A DNA stretch of 64,000 nt from Oscillospiraceae bacterium. GTDB taxonomy: Bacteria; Bacillota; Clostridia; Oscillospirales; Acutalibacteraceae. The stretch lies in contig DOQR01000009.1 of assembly GCA_003514385.1 (NCBI GenBank), forward strand, positions 124,001 to 188,000, read 5' to 3'. Under the pieces are notes generated by a model. It had not been told where the DNA came from, did no database searches, and was given only the letters and a program-made list of their open reading frames with translations. Every line of letters begins with the position of its first letter. Position 1 is the first letter of the stretch. Below are positions 1 through 8,226 of this stretch, in pieces. The translations under genes were made by a program, and so were the position numbers.

Positions 1-47
1 TCGCGGCATATAATATCTTTGAGAAGGATATTTTCGGCGGTGATAGT

Positions 48-806
48 ATGTTTTCGGTTCTCGTTATTGCTGACGATGCCGGCTTTTTCAGGCGAAGGCG
101 GCTGTTCAAGGCTCCGCAGGTGCGCGACGTGCGTGTATACGGCGGTCTGCCGTTTCGCGAGATAATTTCAGCCAGGCGGCGCGGAAAAATTAACCGCGCG
201 GCGATATGCGAAGCGGCTGGCAGATGCTCGGGCACAATGCTCCTGCCCGAGGGTATAGCACCCGGCGGCGGGATAGACGAGCCCGATCTCTCCGATTACA
301 GAAAGCTCGTTTTCTTCAACACTGCGTGCTCTATATTGCGCTCGTCCTGCGGGTGCGGAGTGCGCGGCGAGCTGCTGATAAAAGACAAAAACGCCTCCGC
401 TGCCCAGAGGCTCGGCATTGCAGTGCCGCTGTTTTCGGATATCCGCGTCGCTACTTCGTGCCCGGACGGGTATTCGCGCCCGATAGAAAACGCCATGGAC
501 GAATTCGGCGCGGCGGTTCTTGACGGAATCAGCGACAGCGCAGACGCGGTCATCGACCTTGATTCGTCGCCCGAAAAGCTTGTCTGCGGCGGCGAAGTTT
601 TTACGGCGGGAAAAATAACGCTCCCGAGCGCATATGCGCGCCTCATGCCGACGGGCGCGGACTCGCTTGAATTCGCGGGTGCGCTTTATCTTATAAGCCG
701 AATCCATTCGCTCGCGCAGCTTTGTTTTTCCGAGATATATCACGGCGGAAAACCGCTTTCTCTGCGCGCCGCGTCGGAGCTTATAAGGCTCTCGGCGGCG
801 CCGTAA
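48..806 (+). CDS. Hypothetical protein, possibly 5'-truncated by the window edge
   Basis: Family not recognised. The 252-residue product has no clear signal peptide or transmembrane stretch; it has a basic N-terminal third and a short Cys-containing stretch (SSCGCG near residue 100). The frame stays open upstream to base 3, and the ribosome site before the ATG at 48 is weak (GGCGGTGAT), so the true start may lie outside the window. The stop at 804-806 is followed directly by the greA promoter, so this gene ends its own transcription unit. G+C-rich third positions match the neighbours and support it being real. No function can be offered. Confidence 0.6.
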   Translation: MFSVLVIADDAGFFRRRRLFKAPQVRDVRVYGGLPFREIISARRRGKINRAAICEAAGRCSGTMLLPEGIAPGGGIDEPDLSDYRKLVFFNTACSILRSSCGCGVRGELLIKDKNASAAQRLGIAVPLFSDIRVATSCPDGYSRPIENAMDEFGAAVLDGISDSADAVIDLDSSPEKLVCGGEVFTAGKITLPSAYARLMPTGADSLEFAGALYLISRIHSLAQLCFSEIYHGGKPLSLRAASELIRLSAAP

Positions 807-810
807 ACTA

Positions 811-839
811 TTGACAACAGGCGATAAAATGAATATAAT
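811..839 (+). promoter_or_regulatory. Sigma-A-type promoter of greA
   Basis: TTGACA at 811-816 and TATAAT at 834-839, both perfect, are separated by 17 bp. The predicted start of transcription is about 846, giving a leader of about 70 nt before greA. Confidence 0.85.
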
Positions 840-847
840 AACAATAT

Positions 848-856
848 TGTGGATAA
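848..856 (-). promoter_or_regulatory. Single perfect DnaA box at the greA transcription start
   Basis: TGTGGATAA is the reverse complement of the DnaA box TTATCCACA. It lies 8 bp downstream of the greA -10 element, where a bound protein would sit on the transcription start. Regulation by DnaA is inference only. Confidence 0.5.
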
Positions 857-917
857 GTGCCTGAAAAGGCCTTAGTGTATCAATTTTTAAAATTTAAGGA
901 AGAAGGATGGCCTTAAA

Positions 918-1400
918 ATGGAAAAGCAGATCGTATTGACAAGAGAGAGCTACGATGCCAAGGTCAAGGAGCTCGAACAGCTCAAAACCACCGGCAGAGA
1001 TGAGATAGCCGAGCGCATCAAAGTTGCGCGTTCTTTCGGCGACCTTTCCGAAAACTCCGAGTATGATGAGGCGATGAATGAGCAGGCGAAGCTCGAAGCT
1101 AAAATCGCCCGCCTTGAAAACGACATCCGCAACGCGAATATCCTCGACGAGGACAATCTGAATGCGGGCGTGGTTCACCCCGGCTCAAAGGTCAAGGTCG
1201 AGAATGTCGAGACCGGCAAGAAGAGCGAGTATACTATCCTCGGATCCAGCGAATCGAACCCCTCTCAGGGCATAATCTCCGACCAGTCGCCCATAGGCAA
1301 GTCGCTTATCGGCAACCGCAAGGGTGATGTAGTCGATGTTTCGCTGCCTACCGGAAAGATTCTTCAGCTCAAGATTCTCAGCATCGCAAAGTCAAAGTAA
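918..1400 (+). CDS. greA: Transcription elongation factor GreA
   Basis: GreA enters the RNA polymerase secondary channel and stimulates cleavage of backtracked transcripts. The 160-residue length is typical. Residues 1-75 form the coiled coil with the acidic tip segment SFGDLSENSEYDEA, and the C-terminal half is the FKBP-like domain. The ATG at 918 follows GGAAGAAGG by about 11 nt. It is preceded by its own promoter and followed 38 nt later by lysS, probably in the same transcript; greA-lysS adjacency is common in Firmicutes. Confidence 0.95.
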   Translation: MEKQIVLTRESYDAKVKELEQLKTTGRDEIAERIKVARSFGDLSENSEYDEAMNEQAKLEAKIARLENDIRNANILDEDNLNAGVVHPGSKVKVENVETGKKSEYTILGSSESNPSQGIISDQSPIGKSLIGNRKGDVVDVSLPTGKILQLKILSIAKSK

Positions 1401-1438
1401 AAAAAGCACAGTTCACATAAATCCAAGGAGTGAAAAAA

Positions 1439-3388
1439 ATGCCGGATGAGATAAACACCAACCCCGTCTCCGCCGAGAGCGAAGAGGCTCAGGAGGACAT
1501 AAACGCCCTGCGTCAGATCCGCCTGGACAAGCTCAACGAGCTTTGCGCCGCAGGGGAGGATCCGTTCAAAATAACAACCGCGGATCAGTCCGCCCATGCA
1601 CAGGAGATAGTCGACAATTTTGAAGCTATGGAGGGCAAAGAGGTCTCCATATGCGGACGAATGATGTCAAGACGCGATATGGGCAAGGCGAACTTCATCG
1701 ATATCCGTGACCGCTCGGGTCGTATTCAGGTCTATGTGCGCATAAACGATGTCGGCGAGGATACATTTGCAAAGTTCAAGAAGTGGGATATCGGCGATAT
1801 CCTCGAAGTGCGCGGCACGGTGTTCAAGACCCGCAGGGGCGAGATATCCATCCACGCAACCGCGCTTCGCCTGCTGACGAAGTCGCTGCTTCCGCTGCCC
1901 GAAAAATTCCACGGTCTGCGCGATACGGACACCCGCTATCGCCGCCGCTACCTTGACCTCATAGTCAACCCCGATGTCAAGGATACATTTATAAAGAGAA
2001 GCCTGATAATCCGCGAGATAAGAAACTATCTCGATTCCAAGGATTTCATCGAGGTCGAGACGCCCATTCTTGTTCAGAATGCGGGCGGCGCTGCCGCGCG
2101 TCCGTTTGTGACCCATCACAACGCCCTCAACGAGGATCTCAACCTGCGCATTTCCCTTGAACTCTATCTCAAGCGCCTTATAGTCGGCGGCCTTGAGCGA
2201 GTCTACGAGATGGGCAGAGTTTTCCGCAACGAGGGTCTTGATGTGCGTCACAACCCCGAGTTCACGCTCCTTGAGATATATCAGGCGTATACCGATTTCC
2301 ACGGCATGATGGATCTTGTCGAAGAGCTCTACAGAACTGTTGCTCTCAAGGTTCTCGGCACTGCCGTTGTCACATATGACGGCGTGGAAATTGATCTTTC
2401 AAAGCCCTTTGCCCGCATGACGATGGTCGAGGCTGTCAAGAAATATTCGGGCGTCGACTTCGCGGAGATTGACCTTGAAACTGCCCGTTCGCTCGCCAAG
2501 GAGCGCGGCATCGAATTTGAAGAAAGACACAAGAAGGGCGATCTGCTCAACCTCTTCTTCGAGGAATATGTTGAGGACAAGCTCGTTCAGCCGACTTTCA
2601 TCACGGAGCACCCGGTCGAGATTTCCCCGCTCGCAAAGAGAAAGCCCGACGATCCGAACTACACGGAGCGTTTCGAGCTGTTCATAACCTGCCGCGAGAT
2701 GGCGAACGCCTTCTCCGAACTCAACGATCCCATCGACCAGCGCGGCCGATTTGAGGCTCAGGAAGAGCTGTTTGCCGCCGGCGACGATGAGGCGAACCAC
2801 ACCGATGAGGACTTCCTCATGGCTCTCGAATACGGTATGCCCCCGACAGGCGGCATCGGCATCGGCATCGACCGCTTTGCCATGCTCCTGACCGACAGCT
2901 ACTCCATCCGCGACGTTCTGCTCTTCCCGACGATGAAGTCGCTCGACGGCGACGCATCCAAGAAGACAACCGTTGTCGAAGAGGAAAAAGAGGAGGAGAC
3001 TCCCGAGACTATAGACTTCTCGAAAGTTGAGATAGAGCCTCTCTTCAAGGATTTTGTCGATTTTGAGACTTTCAGCAAGTCCGATTTCAGAGCCGTCAAG
3101 GTCAAAGAATGCACCGCAGTGCCCAAGAGCAAGAAGCTGCTCAAGTTCGTCCTCGATGACGGCACGGGCACCGACCGCATTATTTTAAGCGGCATCCACG
3201 CCTATTATGAGCCCGAAGAGCTTGTCGGCAAGACGCTCATAGCCATAACCAACCTGCCGCCCAGATCGATGATGGGCATCGATTCGTGCGGAATGCTCCT
3301 GAGCGCCGTACATTCGGAGGAGGGCGAAGAGAAGCTCAATCTTCTCATGGTCTCCGGTCGCATCCCTGCGGGCGCAAAGCTCTATTGA
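1439..3388 (+). CDS. lysS: Lysyl-tRNA synthetase (class II) with C-terminal tRNA-binding domain
   Basis: Charges tRNA-Lys with lysine. The product has 649 residues, against about 490-500 for a standard bacterial LysRS. An OB-fold anticodon domain occupies about residues 55-160 and the class II catalytic core runs to about 500, with motif 2 (RVFRNEG) and motif 3 (GIGIGIDRFAM). A Glu-rich linker (EEEKEEETPE) follows, then from about 545 a tRNA-binding domain of the MetRS C-terminal/EMAP-II type (DFRAVKVKEC, LPPRSMMGIDSCGMLL). The ATG at 1439 lies 8 nt after AAGGAG; the in-frame GTG at 1430 overlaps that site and was rejected. Confidence 0.95.
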   Translation: MPDEINTNPVSAESEEAQEDINALRQIRLDKLNELCAAGEDPFKITTADQSAHAQEIVDNFEAMEGKEVSICGRMMSRRDMGKANFIDIRDRSGRIQVYVRINDVGEDTFAKFKKWDIGDILEVRGTVFKTRRGEISIHATALRLLTKSLLPLPEKFHGLRDTDTRYRRRYLDLIVNPDVKDTFIKRSLIIREIRNYLDSKDFIEVETPILVQNAGGAAARPFVTHHNALNEDLNLRISLELYLKRLIVGGLERVYEMGRVFRNEGLDVRHNPEFTLLEIYQAYTDFHGMMDLVEELYRTVALKVLGTAVVTYDGVEIDLSKPFARMTMVEAVKKYSGVDFAEIDLETARSLAKERGIEFEERHKKGDLLNLFFEEYVEDKLVQPTFITEHPVEISPLAKRKPDDPNYTERFELFITCREMANAFSELNDPIDQRGRFEAQEELFAAGDDEANHTDEDFLMALEYGMPPTGGIGIGIDRFAMLLTDSYSIRDVLLFPTMKSLDGDASKKTTVVEEEKEEETPETIDFSKVEIEPLFKDFVDFETFSKSDFRAVKVKECTAVPKSKKLLKFVLDDGTGTDRIILSGIHAYYEPEELVGKTLIAITNLPPRSMMGIDSCGMLLSAVHSEEGEEKLNLLMVSGRIPAGAKLY

Positions 3389-3391
3389 TAT

Positions 3392-4093
3392 ATGAAAATA
3401 TCGGTTGCTCTTGCCGCATATAACGGCGAGAAATATATAGGAGAACAGATCGAATCCATACTTCCTCAGCTCGGCAGGGACGACGAGATAGTCGTCAGCG
3501 ACGATAACCCCGCGGGCAAGACCCGCGCGGCGGTCGAATTCTATTCGGCATACGACGGGCGCGTCAGATATGTCGAGGGCACGGGCGAGGGCGTATGCAG
3601 AAATTTTGAAAACGCTATTCTCAACTGTTCGGGGGATGTAATCTTCCTGTGCGATCAGGACGATGTCTGGCTCCCGAACAAGGTTGAGCGCGTCATGAAA
3701 GCGATTGAAAACGGCGCAGACGTCGTGCTGCATGACGCAATGATGACGGACGGGGAACTGAACGTCACCGACGAATCTTTCTTCAGCCTCAACGGCTCGA
3801 AGAGGGGATTTGTCAGAAACTTTCTGAAGAATTCATATATGGGCTGCTGCATGGCGTTCAGGCGCGATTTCGAGCCTGCGTTTATGCCGTTCCCCAAAAA
3901 TCTCGCCATGCATGACTGGTGGATAGGACTCAATGCCGAGCTAAAAGGCAAGGTCGAGTTCATATACGAGCCTCTTATCAAGCATCGCTGCCACGGCGGC
4001 AATGTGACAGGAGGCAAGACCACCGCCGCGCAGAAGATATCCTGGCGCATTCAGATGGCGGGAGATATACTGCGATACAAAAACGCAGACTGA
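3392..4093 (+). CDS. Family 2 glycosyltransferase (rhamnosyltransferase-like)
   Basis: The 233-residue GT-A enzyme probably adds a sugar from a nucleotide donor to a cell-surface glycan on the cytoplasmic face. It opens with the GT2 strand SVALAAYNGEKYI and carries the DXD-type motif in CDQDDVWLPNK (about residues 87-97). The C-terminal HDWWIGL resembles the acceptor region of rhamnosyltransferases. It begins 3 nt after lysS with no good ribosome site, so it may be translated by coupling. It is the first gene of the surface-polymer locus ending at 9350. The donor sugar cannot be read from sequence. Confidence 0.8.
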   Translation: MKISVALAAYNGEKYIGEQIESILPQLGRDDEIVVSDDNPAGKTRAAVEFYSAYDGRVRYVEGTGEGVCRNFENAILNCSGDVIFLCDQDDVWLPNKVERVMKAIENGADVVLHDAMMTDGELNVTDESFFSLNGSKRGFVRNFLKNSYMGCCMAFRRDFEPAFMPFPKNLAMHDWWIGLNAELKGKVEFIYEPLIKHRCHGGNVTGGKTTAAQKISWRIQMAGDILRYKNAD

Positions 4094-4132
4094 CGCTGAC
4101 CGTGATAAGTCAGCACTTAAAGAGGTGTGAAA

Positions 4133-4891
4133 TTGGGAAAATATAAGGTCACGGGGTGCATAGTGACGCACAACAATATGCATTCCATCAAAAAGACCCT
4201 TGATTCTCTGCTCGAGTTCACCCGTGCCGATTTCAAGCTCTATGTTGTGGACAATTCCTCAACCGACGGCACCCCGGAGTTTATCGAGCAGAACTACCCG
4301 CAGCTTGAGCTTATCCGCAACGCCGGAAACACCGGCTTCGGAGCGGGTCATAATCTGGTGATGGACAGACTTGATTCAAAGTATCATGTCGTCATAAATC
4401 CGGATATCACCGTAAAGGACGACGCAATATCAGCACTTGCGGATTATCTCGAAGAGCATGAGGATATAGGCTTGCTCGCCCCGAGAATCTGCTTTCCCGA
4501 CGGGCGTATGCAGATCCTCGGCAAGCGCGACCCGAAGATAAAATATCTTTTTGCCAGCCGCCTGCGCAACGAAGAAAAGCCGGGCAGGCTCCTGCGCGAA
4601 TACGCGATGCTCGACGAGGACTACACAAAGCCCTTTGACATTGAGAACGCCTCCGGATGCTTCTTCATGATAAGAACGGAGCTGTTTCGCAAAATCGGCG
4701 GCTTTGACGAGGGTTATTTCCTCTATTTTGAAGACAGCGATATAACCCGCACCGTGCGCAAATATGCCCGCGTCGTGTTTGATCCGTCGGTTGTCGTCTA
4801 TCACGAATGGGAGAGGGAGTCGAAACACAACTTCAAACTCCTGCTCGTCCATATCCGCTCGATGTTCTACTATATGAAAAAGTGGAGGTGA
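4133..4891 (+). CDS. Family 2 glycosyltransferase
   Basis: A 252-residue GT2 enzyme of the WbbL/rhamnosyltransferase-like group. Visible motifs are GCIVTHNNMHSI at the N terminus, VDNSSTDGT (nucleotide binding), RNAGNTGFGAGHN, and in the C-terminal third GCFFMIR and GGFDEGYFLYFEDSD (acceptor/base region). I chose the TTG at 4133, 7 nt after AAGAGG (4120-4125); the upstream in-frame GTG at 4127 sits directly against that ribosome site. The stop overlaps the ribosome site of the permease gene, so the genes are tightly coupled. Confidence 0.85.
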   Translation: MGKYKVTGCIVTHNNMHSIKKTLDSLLEFTRADFKLYVVDNSSTDGTPEFIEQNYPQLELIRNAGNTGFGAGHNLVMDRLDSKYHVVINPDITVKDDAISALADYLEEHEDIGLLAPRICFPDGRMQILGKRDPKIKYLFASRLRNEEKPGRLLREYAMLDEDYTKPFDIENASGCFFMIRTELFRKIGGFDEGYFLYFEDSDITRTVRKYARVVFDPSVVVYHEWERESKHNFKLLLVHIRSMFYYMKKWR

Positions 4892-4896
4892 TCCGG

Positions 4897-5709
4897 ATGA
4901 AGAAATACTTCAAGAATTTTTATAAGTACCGTTTCCTTTTCACCGAGATCGTTCGCAAGAACATTAAGCTCCAGTACAGGAACTCGGTTCTCGGTATGTT
5001 CTGGACATTTCTTCAGCCGCTTCTGACGATGATCGTGCTCGCGTTCATCTTCGGAAATATCTTCGGACGCGATGAGTCGAAGGTTCTCAACTATCCCGTA
5101 TATTTGCTCTGCGGTCGTCTGCTCTATGAGTTCTATTCCCAGGCGACCAAGCGCGCCATGCGCTCGATAAGAAACAGCGCATCGGTCATAAAAAAGGTGT
5201 ATGTGCCCAAGTACATATACCCCATGGCGAATGTCGCGTCGAACTTCATAACGTTTTTGATTTCGCTTCTTGTGCTTGCGGTCGTTATGGCGTATTACAT
5301 GATATTCACCGACACCGCCATGCGCCTGACTCCGTATATCCTGCTTTCTTTCGTGCCGATACTCATCCTCTTTGTGCTGTGCGTCGGCGTCGGAATGATA
5401 CTTTGCACCATGGAGGTTTTCTTCAAGGATGTTGAGTATATGTACGAAGTTTTCTGCATGCTGCTGTTCTATGCGACTCCCATATTCTACAATGTCGAGA
5501 CCCTGCATATAACCAACAGGTATGCACAGTATGCGCTCATGGCGAACCCGCTCTATTCGATAGTCTCGATGTTCAGGGACTGCGTGCTTTTCGGCAGGGC
5601 GATGAATCCGAATCATATAATCTACTCCGCCGTCTTCAGCGTTGCGATGCTGCTCATAGGCGTGTTGGTGTTCTACAAGAAGCAGGATGATTTCATCCTG
5701 CACATCTGA
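4897..5709 (+). CDS. ABC-2 type polysaccharide/teichoic acid export permease (TagG-like)
   Basis: Inner-membrane half of an ABC exporter that moves undecaprenyl-linked polymer across the membrane. The 270-residue product has the N-terminal amphipathic start and signature VRKNIKLQYRNSVLGMFWTF followed by about six hydrophobic segments. The ATG at 4897 follows GGAGGTG (4884-4890) by 6 nt; a longer in-frame extension would overlap the preceding gene and was rejected. The ATPase gene starts 15 nt downstream. Family membership (TagG, RfbA/Wzm) is clear; the cargo is inferred from the downstream tar genes. Confidence 0.9.
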   Translation: MKKYFKNFYKYRFLFTEIVRKNIKLQYRNSVLGMFWTFLQPLLTMIVLAFIFGNIFGRDESKVLNYPVYLLCGRLLYEFYSQATKRAMRSIRNSASVIKKVYVPKYIYPMANVASNFITFLISLLVLAVVMAYYMIFTDTAMRLTPYILLSFVPILILFVLCVGVGMILCTMEVFFKDVEYMYEVFCMLLFYATPIFYNVETLHITNRYAQYALMANPLYSIVSMFRDCVLFGRAMNPNHIIYSAVFSVAMLLIGVLVFYKKQDDFILHI

Positions 5710-5724
5710 TGGGAGGGCGTAATT

Positions 5725-6471
5725 ATGGGCAACGTAATGGTTGATGTAAATCACGTCAGCATCAGATTCATTCAGAATCAGGAAAAGGTAGACAATCTAA
5801 AAGAATATTTCATAAAGCTCGTCACCCGCAAGCTCAAGTATGACGATTTCTGGGCGCTGACCGATGTCAATTTCCAGATCGAAAAGGGCGAACGCCTCGG
5901 TGTTCTCGGCTTCAATGGAGCCGGCAAGAGTACACTGCTCAAGACCGTCGCAGGCGTTCTCAAGCCCACCAAGGGCACGGTCACGACAAAGGGCGTTATT
6001 GCCCCTCTGCTTGAACTCGGCGCGGGCTTTGACATGAACTACACCGGCAAGGAGAATGTCTATCTCTACGGCGCAACGATGGGCTATTCGAGAAAATACA
6101 TCGAGGAGCGCTATGATGAGATAGTCGAATTCGCCGAGCTCAAAGACTTCATGCATGTCCCGGTCAAGAACTATTCCTCCGGTATGCGCGCGCGTCTCGG
6201 CTTTGCGATAGCAACCGCGGTCGATCCGCAGGTGCTTATCCTCGACGAGGTGCTCTCCGTCGGCGACGCCCGTTTCAGAGCCAAGAGCGAGAAACGCGTC
6301 ATGTCGATGTTCGAAAACAATGTAACGGTGCTCTTCGTCTCGCACTCGACAGAACAGGTGCGCAGACTCTGCAACAAGGCCATAATCCTCGATCACGGCA
6401 AGATGATAGCTTCCGGAACGAGCCAGGAGGTCTGTGATATCTACGACCGTATGGTCAAGGGAATAAAATAA
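5725..6471 (+). CDS. ABC transporter ATP-binding protein for polymer export (TagH-like)
   Basis: Cytoplasmic ATPase partner of the permease just upstream. The 248-residue protein has Walker A GFNGAGKST (about residue 60), the family hallmark PLLELGAGFDMNYTGKENV, signature YSSGMRARLGF and Walker B VLILDEVLSVGD. The length matches short TagH/RfbB-type ATPases without the C-terminal carbohydrate-binding extension of Wzt, so polymer recognition probably lies elsewhere. The ATG at 5725 follows GGGAGG. Confidence 0.92.
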   Translation: MGNVMVDVNHVSIRFIQNQEKVDNLKEYFIKLVTRKLKYDDFWALTDVNFQIEKGERLGVLGFNGAGKSTLLKTVAGVLKPTKGTVTTKGVIAPLLELGAGFDMNYTGKENVYLYGATMGYSRKYIEERYDEIVEFAELKDFMHVPVKNYSSGMRARLGFAIATAVDPQVLILDEVLSVGDARFRAKSEKRVMSMFENNVTVLFVSHSTEQVRRLCNKAIILDHGKMIASGTSQEVCDIYDRMVKGIK

Positions 6472-6488
6472 GAAAGGGTGTTTTTCAG

Positions 6489-7211
6489 ATGGTCATAGGA
6501 GCGATTTTTGCCGGCGGTATCGGCAGCAGAATGGGCAGCGCAGATATGCCCAAGCAGTATCTTCAGCTTGGCTCAAAGCCGATAATAGTCCACACGATAG
6601 AGAAGTTTGTCGTCAATCCCGGAATCGACCGCATAATAGTCCTCTGCCCCAAGGCATGGATAGCCCACACGAAAGATCTCGTGAAGAAATATCTCGGCGA
6701 GGCTATCGCGGAGAAGATAAATGTTGTTGAGGGCGGCTCGACAAGAAACGGCACGCTCGAAAACGCGCTCAAGTTCATCAACGAGAACTTCGCCATTGAC
6801 GACGACAGCGTTATTGTTACCCACGACGCAGTCCGTCCGTTTGTCACCCACAGAATAATTGACGAAAATATCGAGGCTGCGAAGAAATACGGCGCGTGCG
6901 ACACTGTTATTCCCGCAACGGATACAATAGTCCGCAGTGAGGACAGCGAAAATGTCAGCAGCATTCCGACAAGAAGCGAGCTGTATCAGGGTCAGACTCC
7001 GCAGACCTTCAGAATAAAGGAACTCGAGGGCGTTCTCAACAGCCTCACCGAGGATGAGAAGAACACGCTGACCGACGCGTGCAAGATCTATACAATAAAG
7101 AACAAGCCCGTCCGCATCGTTGACGGCGAAGTGTTCAACATCAAGATAACCTACACCTATGATCTCAAAGTTGCAAACGCACTTCTGGGGGTTGTGAACA
7201 ATGATAAATGA
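6489..7211 (+). CDS. tarI: Ribitol-5-phosphate (or MEP) cytidylyltransferase, TarI/IspD family
   Basis: Transfers CMP from CTP to a polyol phosphate. The 240-residue protein carries the family N terminus IFAGGIGSRMGSADMPKQYL, the central THDAVRPFV and the GQTPQTFR segment. TarI (CDP-ribitol) and IspD (CDP-methylerythritol) are close relatives. I prefer TarI because the gene overlaps a tarJ-like reductase by 11 nt (7201-7211) and lies in a polymer export locus. ispE lies 42 kb away, so an IspD role, alone or as a second activity, is not excluded. Confidence 0.8.
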   Translation: MVIGAIFAGGIGSRMGSADMPKQYLQLGSKPIIVHTIEKFVVNPGIDRIIVLCPKAWIAHTKDLVKKYLGEAIAEKINVVEGGSTRNGTLENALKFINENFAIDDDSVIVTHDAVRPFVTHRIIDENIEAAKKYGACDTVIPATDTIVRSEDSENVSSIPTRSELYQGQTPQTFRIKELEGVLNSLTEDEKNTLTDACKIYTIKNKPVRIVDGEVFNIKITYTYDLKVANALLGVVNNDK

Positions 7212-8226
7212 AGTATATCAGCTTATAGCGCCCAAGCTCATTGACACGGCGTACAAAGAGATAGACCTCTCGAAGAACGAGGTCATTCTCCGCCCCGTCA
7301 AGATGTCGATATGCAAGGCGGATCAGCGCTACTATCAGGGTCTGCGCAACCGTGCCGTGCTCATGAAGAAGCTGCCCATGGCTCTTATCCATGAGTGTGT
7401 CGCCGAGGTTATATATGACCCGAGCGGCGAGTTTTCGGTCGGAGAGATGCTCATTCCGATACCCAATACACCCACCGAGACCGACCCGGTCATCGCCGAG
7501 AACTATCTGCGTTCGAGCCACTTCTGCTCGAGCGGATATGACGGCTTCATGCGCGACTATATCCAGATGCCCCACGACCGCCTTGTCAAGGTGCCCGCGG
7601 GCTTCGATATGCGCGTCGCTTCGTTCTCGGAGCTCGTCAGCGTCAGCGTGCAGTCCATCTCGCGTTTCGAGAAGTTCGCGAATTCCAACCGCCGCAGAAT
7701 CGGTATCTGGGGCGACGGAAATGTCGGCTTCATAACCGCACTGATGCTGCACTATCTCTATCCGAACGCCGAGCTCTATATCTTCGGCACGGTTGAGGAC
7801 AAGCTCAATTTCTTCACCTTTGCAAAAGAGACATTCCATGTTGACGCGGTGCCTGAGGGAGTCAGCATCGACCACGCGTTCGAGTGCGTCGGCGGCCCCG
7901 GCTCAAGACCCGCGATAAATCAGATGATAGACCTCATTGAGCCCGAGGGCAGCATTTCGCTCATGGGCGTCAGCGAGAACTTCGTCGATATCAACACGAG
8001 AATGGTGCTTGAAAAAGGTCTCAATCTCTTCGGCTCTTCGCGCAGCGGCAGGAAAGATTTCCTGCGCACGATGCAGATCTTCGCAGAGCATCCGGAGGTC
8101 GGACACTATCTTGAGAATCTTATCGGCGATGAGTTCAAGGTTCGCGATATCCCGGATATCCACAAGGCGTTCAACGCTGACTATATGAGAAACTTCGGCA
8201 AGACCGTCATCGATTGGGATAAATAA
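7201..8226 (+). CDS. tarJ: Ribulose-5-phosphate reductase, TarJ-like (medium-chain dehydrogenase family)
   Basis: Expected to reduce D-ribulose 5-phosphate to D-ribitol 5-phosphate with NADPH, supplying TarI. The 341-residue protein has the alcohol-dehydrogenase-type fold with the nucleotide-binding segment IGIWGDGNVGFITALML (about residues 165-180). Metal-ligand candidates are in CKADQRYYQG and in HECVAEV, as in TarJ and Zn-dependent dehydrogenases. It starts inside the 3' end of tarI and its stop shares one base with the next start, indicating one translation-coupled operon. Confidence 0.85.
   Translation: MINEVYQLIAPKLIDTAYKEIDLSKNEVILRPVKMSICKADQRYYQGLRNRAVLMKKLPMALIHECVAEVIYDPSGEFSVGEMLIPIPNTPTETDPVIAENYLRSSHFCSSGYDGFMRDYIQMPHDRLVKVPAGFDMRVASFSELVSVSVQSISRFEKFANSNRRRIGIWGDGNVGFITALMLHYLYPNAELYIFGTVEDKLNFFTFAKETFHVDAVPEGVSIDHAFECVGGPGSRPAINQMIDLIEPEGSISLMGVSENFVDINTRMVLEKGLNLFGSSRSGRKDFLRTMQIFAEHPEVGHYLENLIGDEFKVRDIPDIHKAFNADYMRNFGKTVIDWDK

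Noticed and set aside
4870..5754. 294-codon minus-strand frame
   Set aside because: Shadow of the TagG-like permease; His/Tyr/Arg-rich translation is typical of antisense to membrane genes.
6489..7211. Naming the cytidylyltransferase IspD
   Set aside because: Possible by family, but overlap with tarJ and the export locus make TarI the better name; the doubt is stated in the entry.
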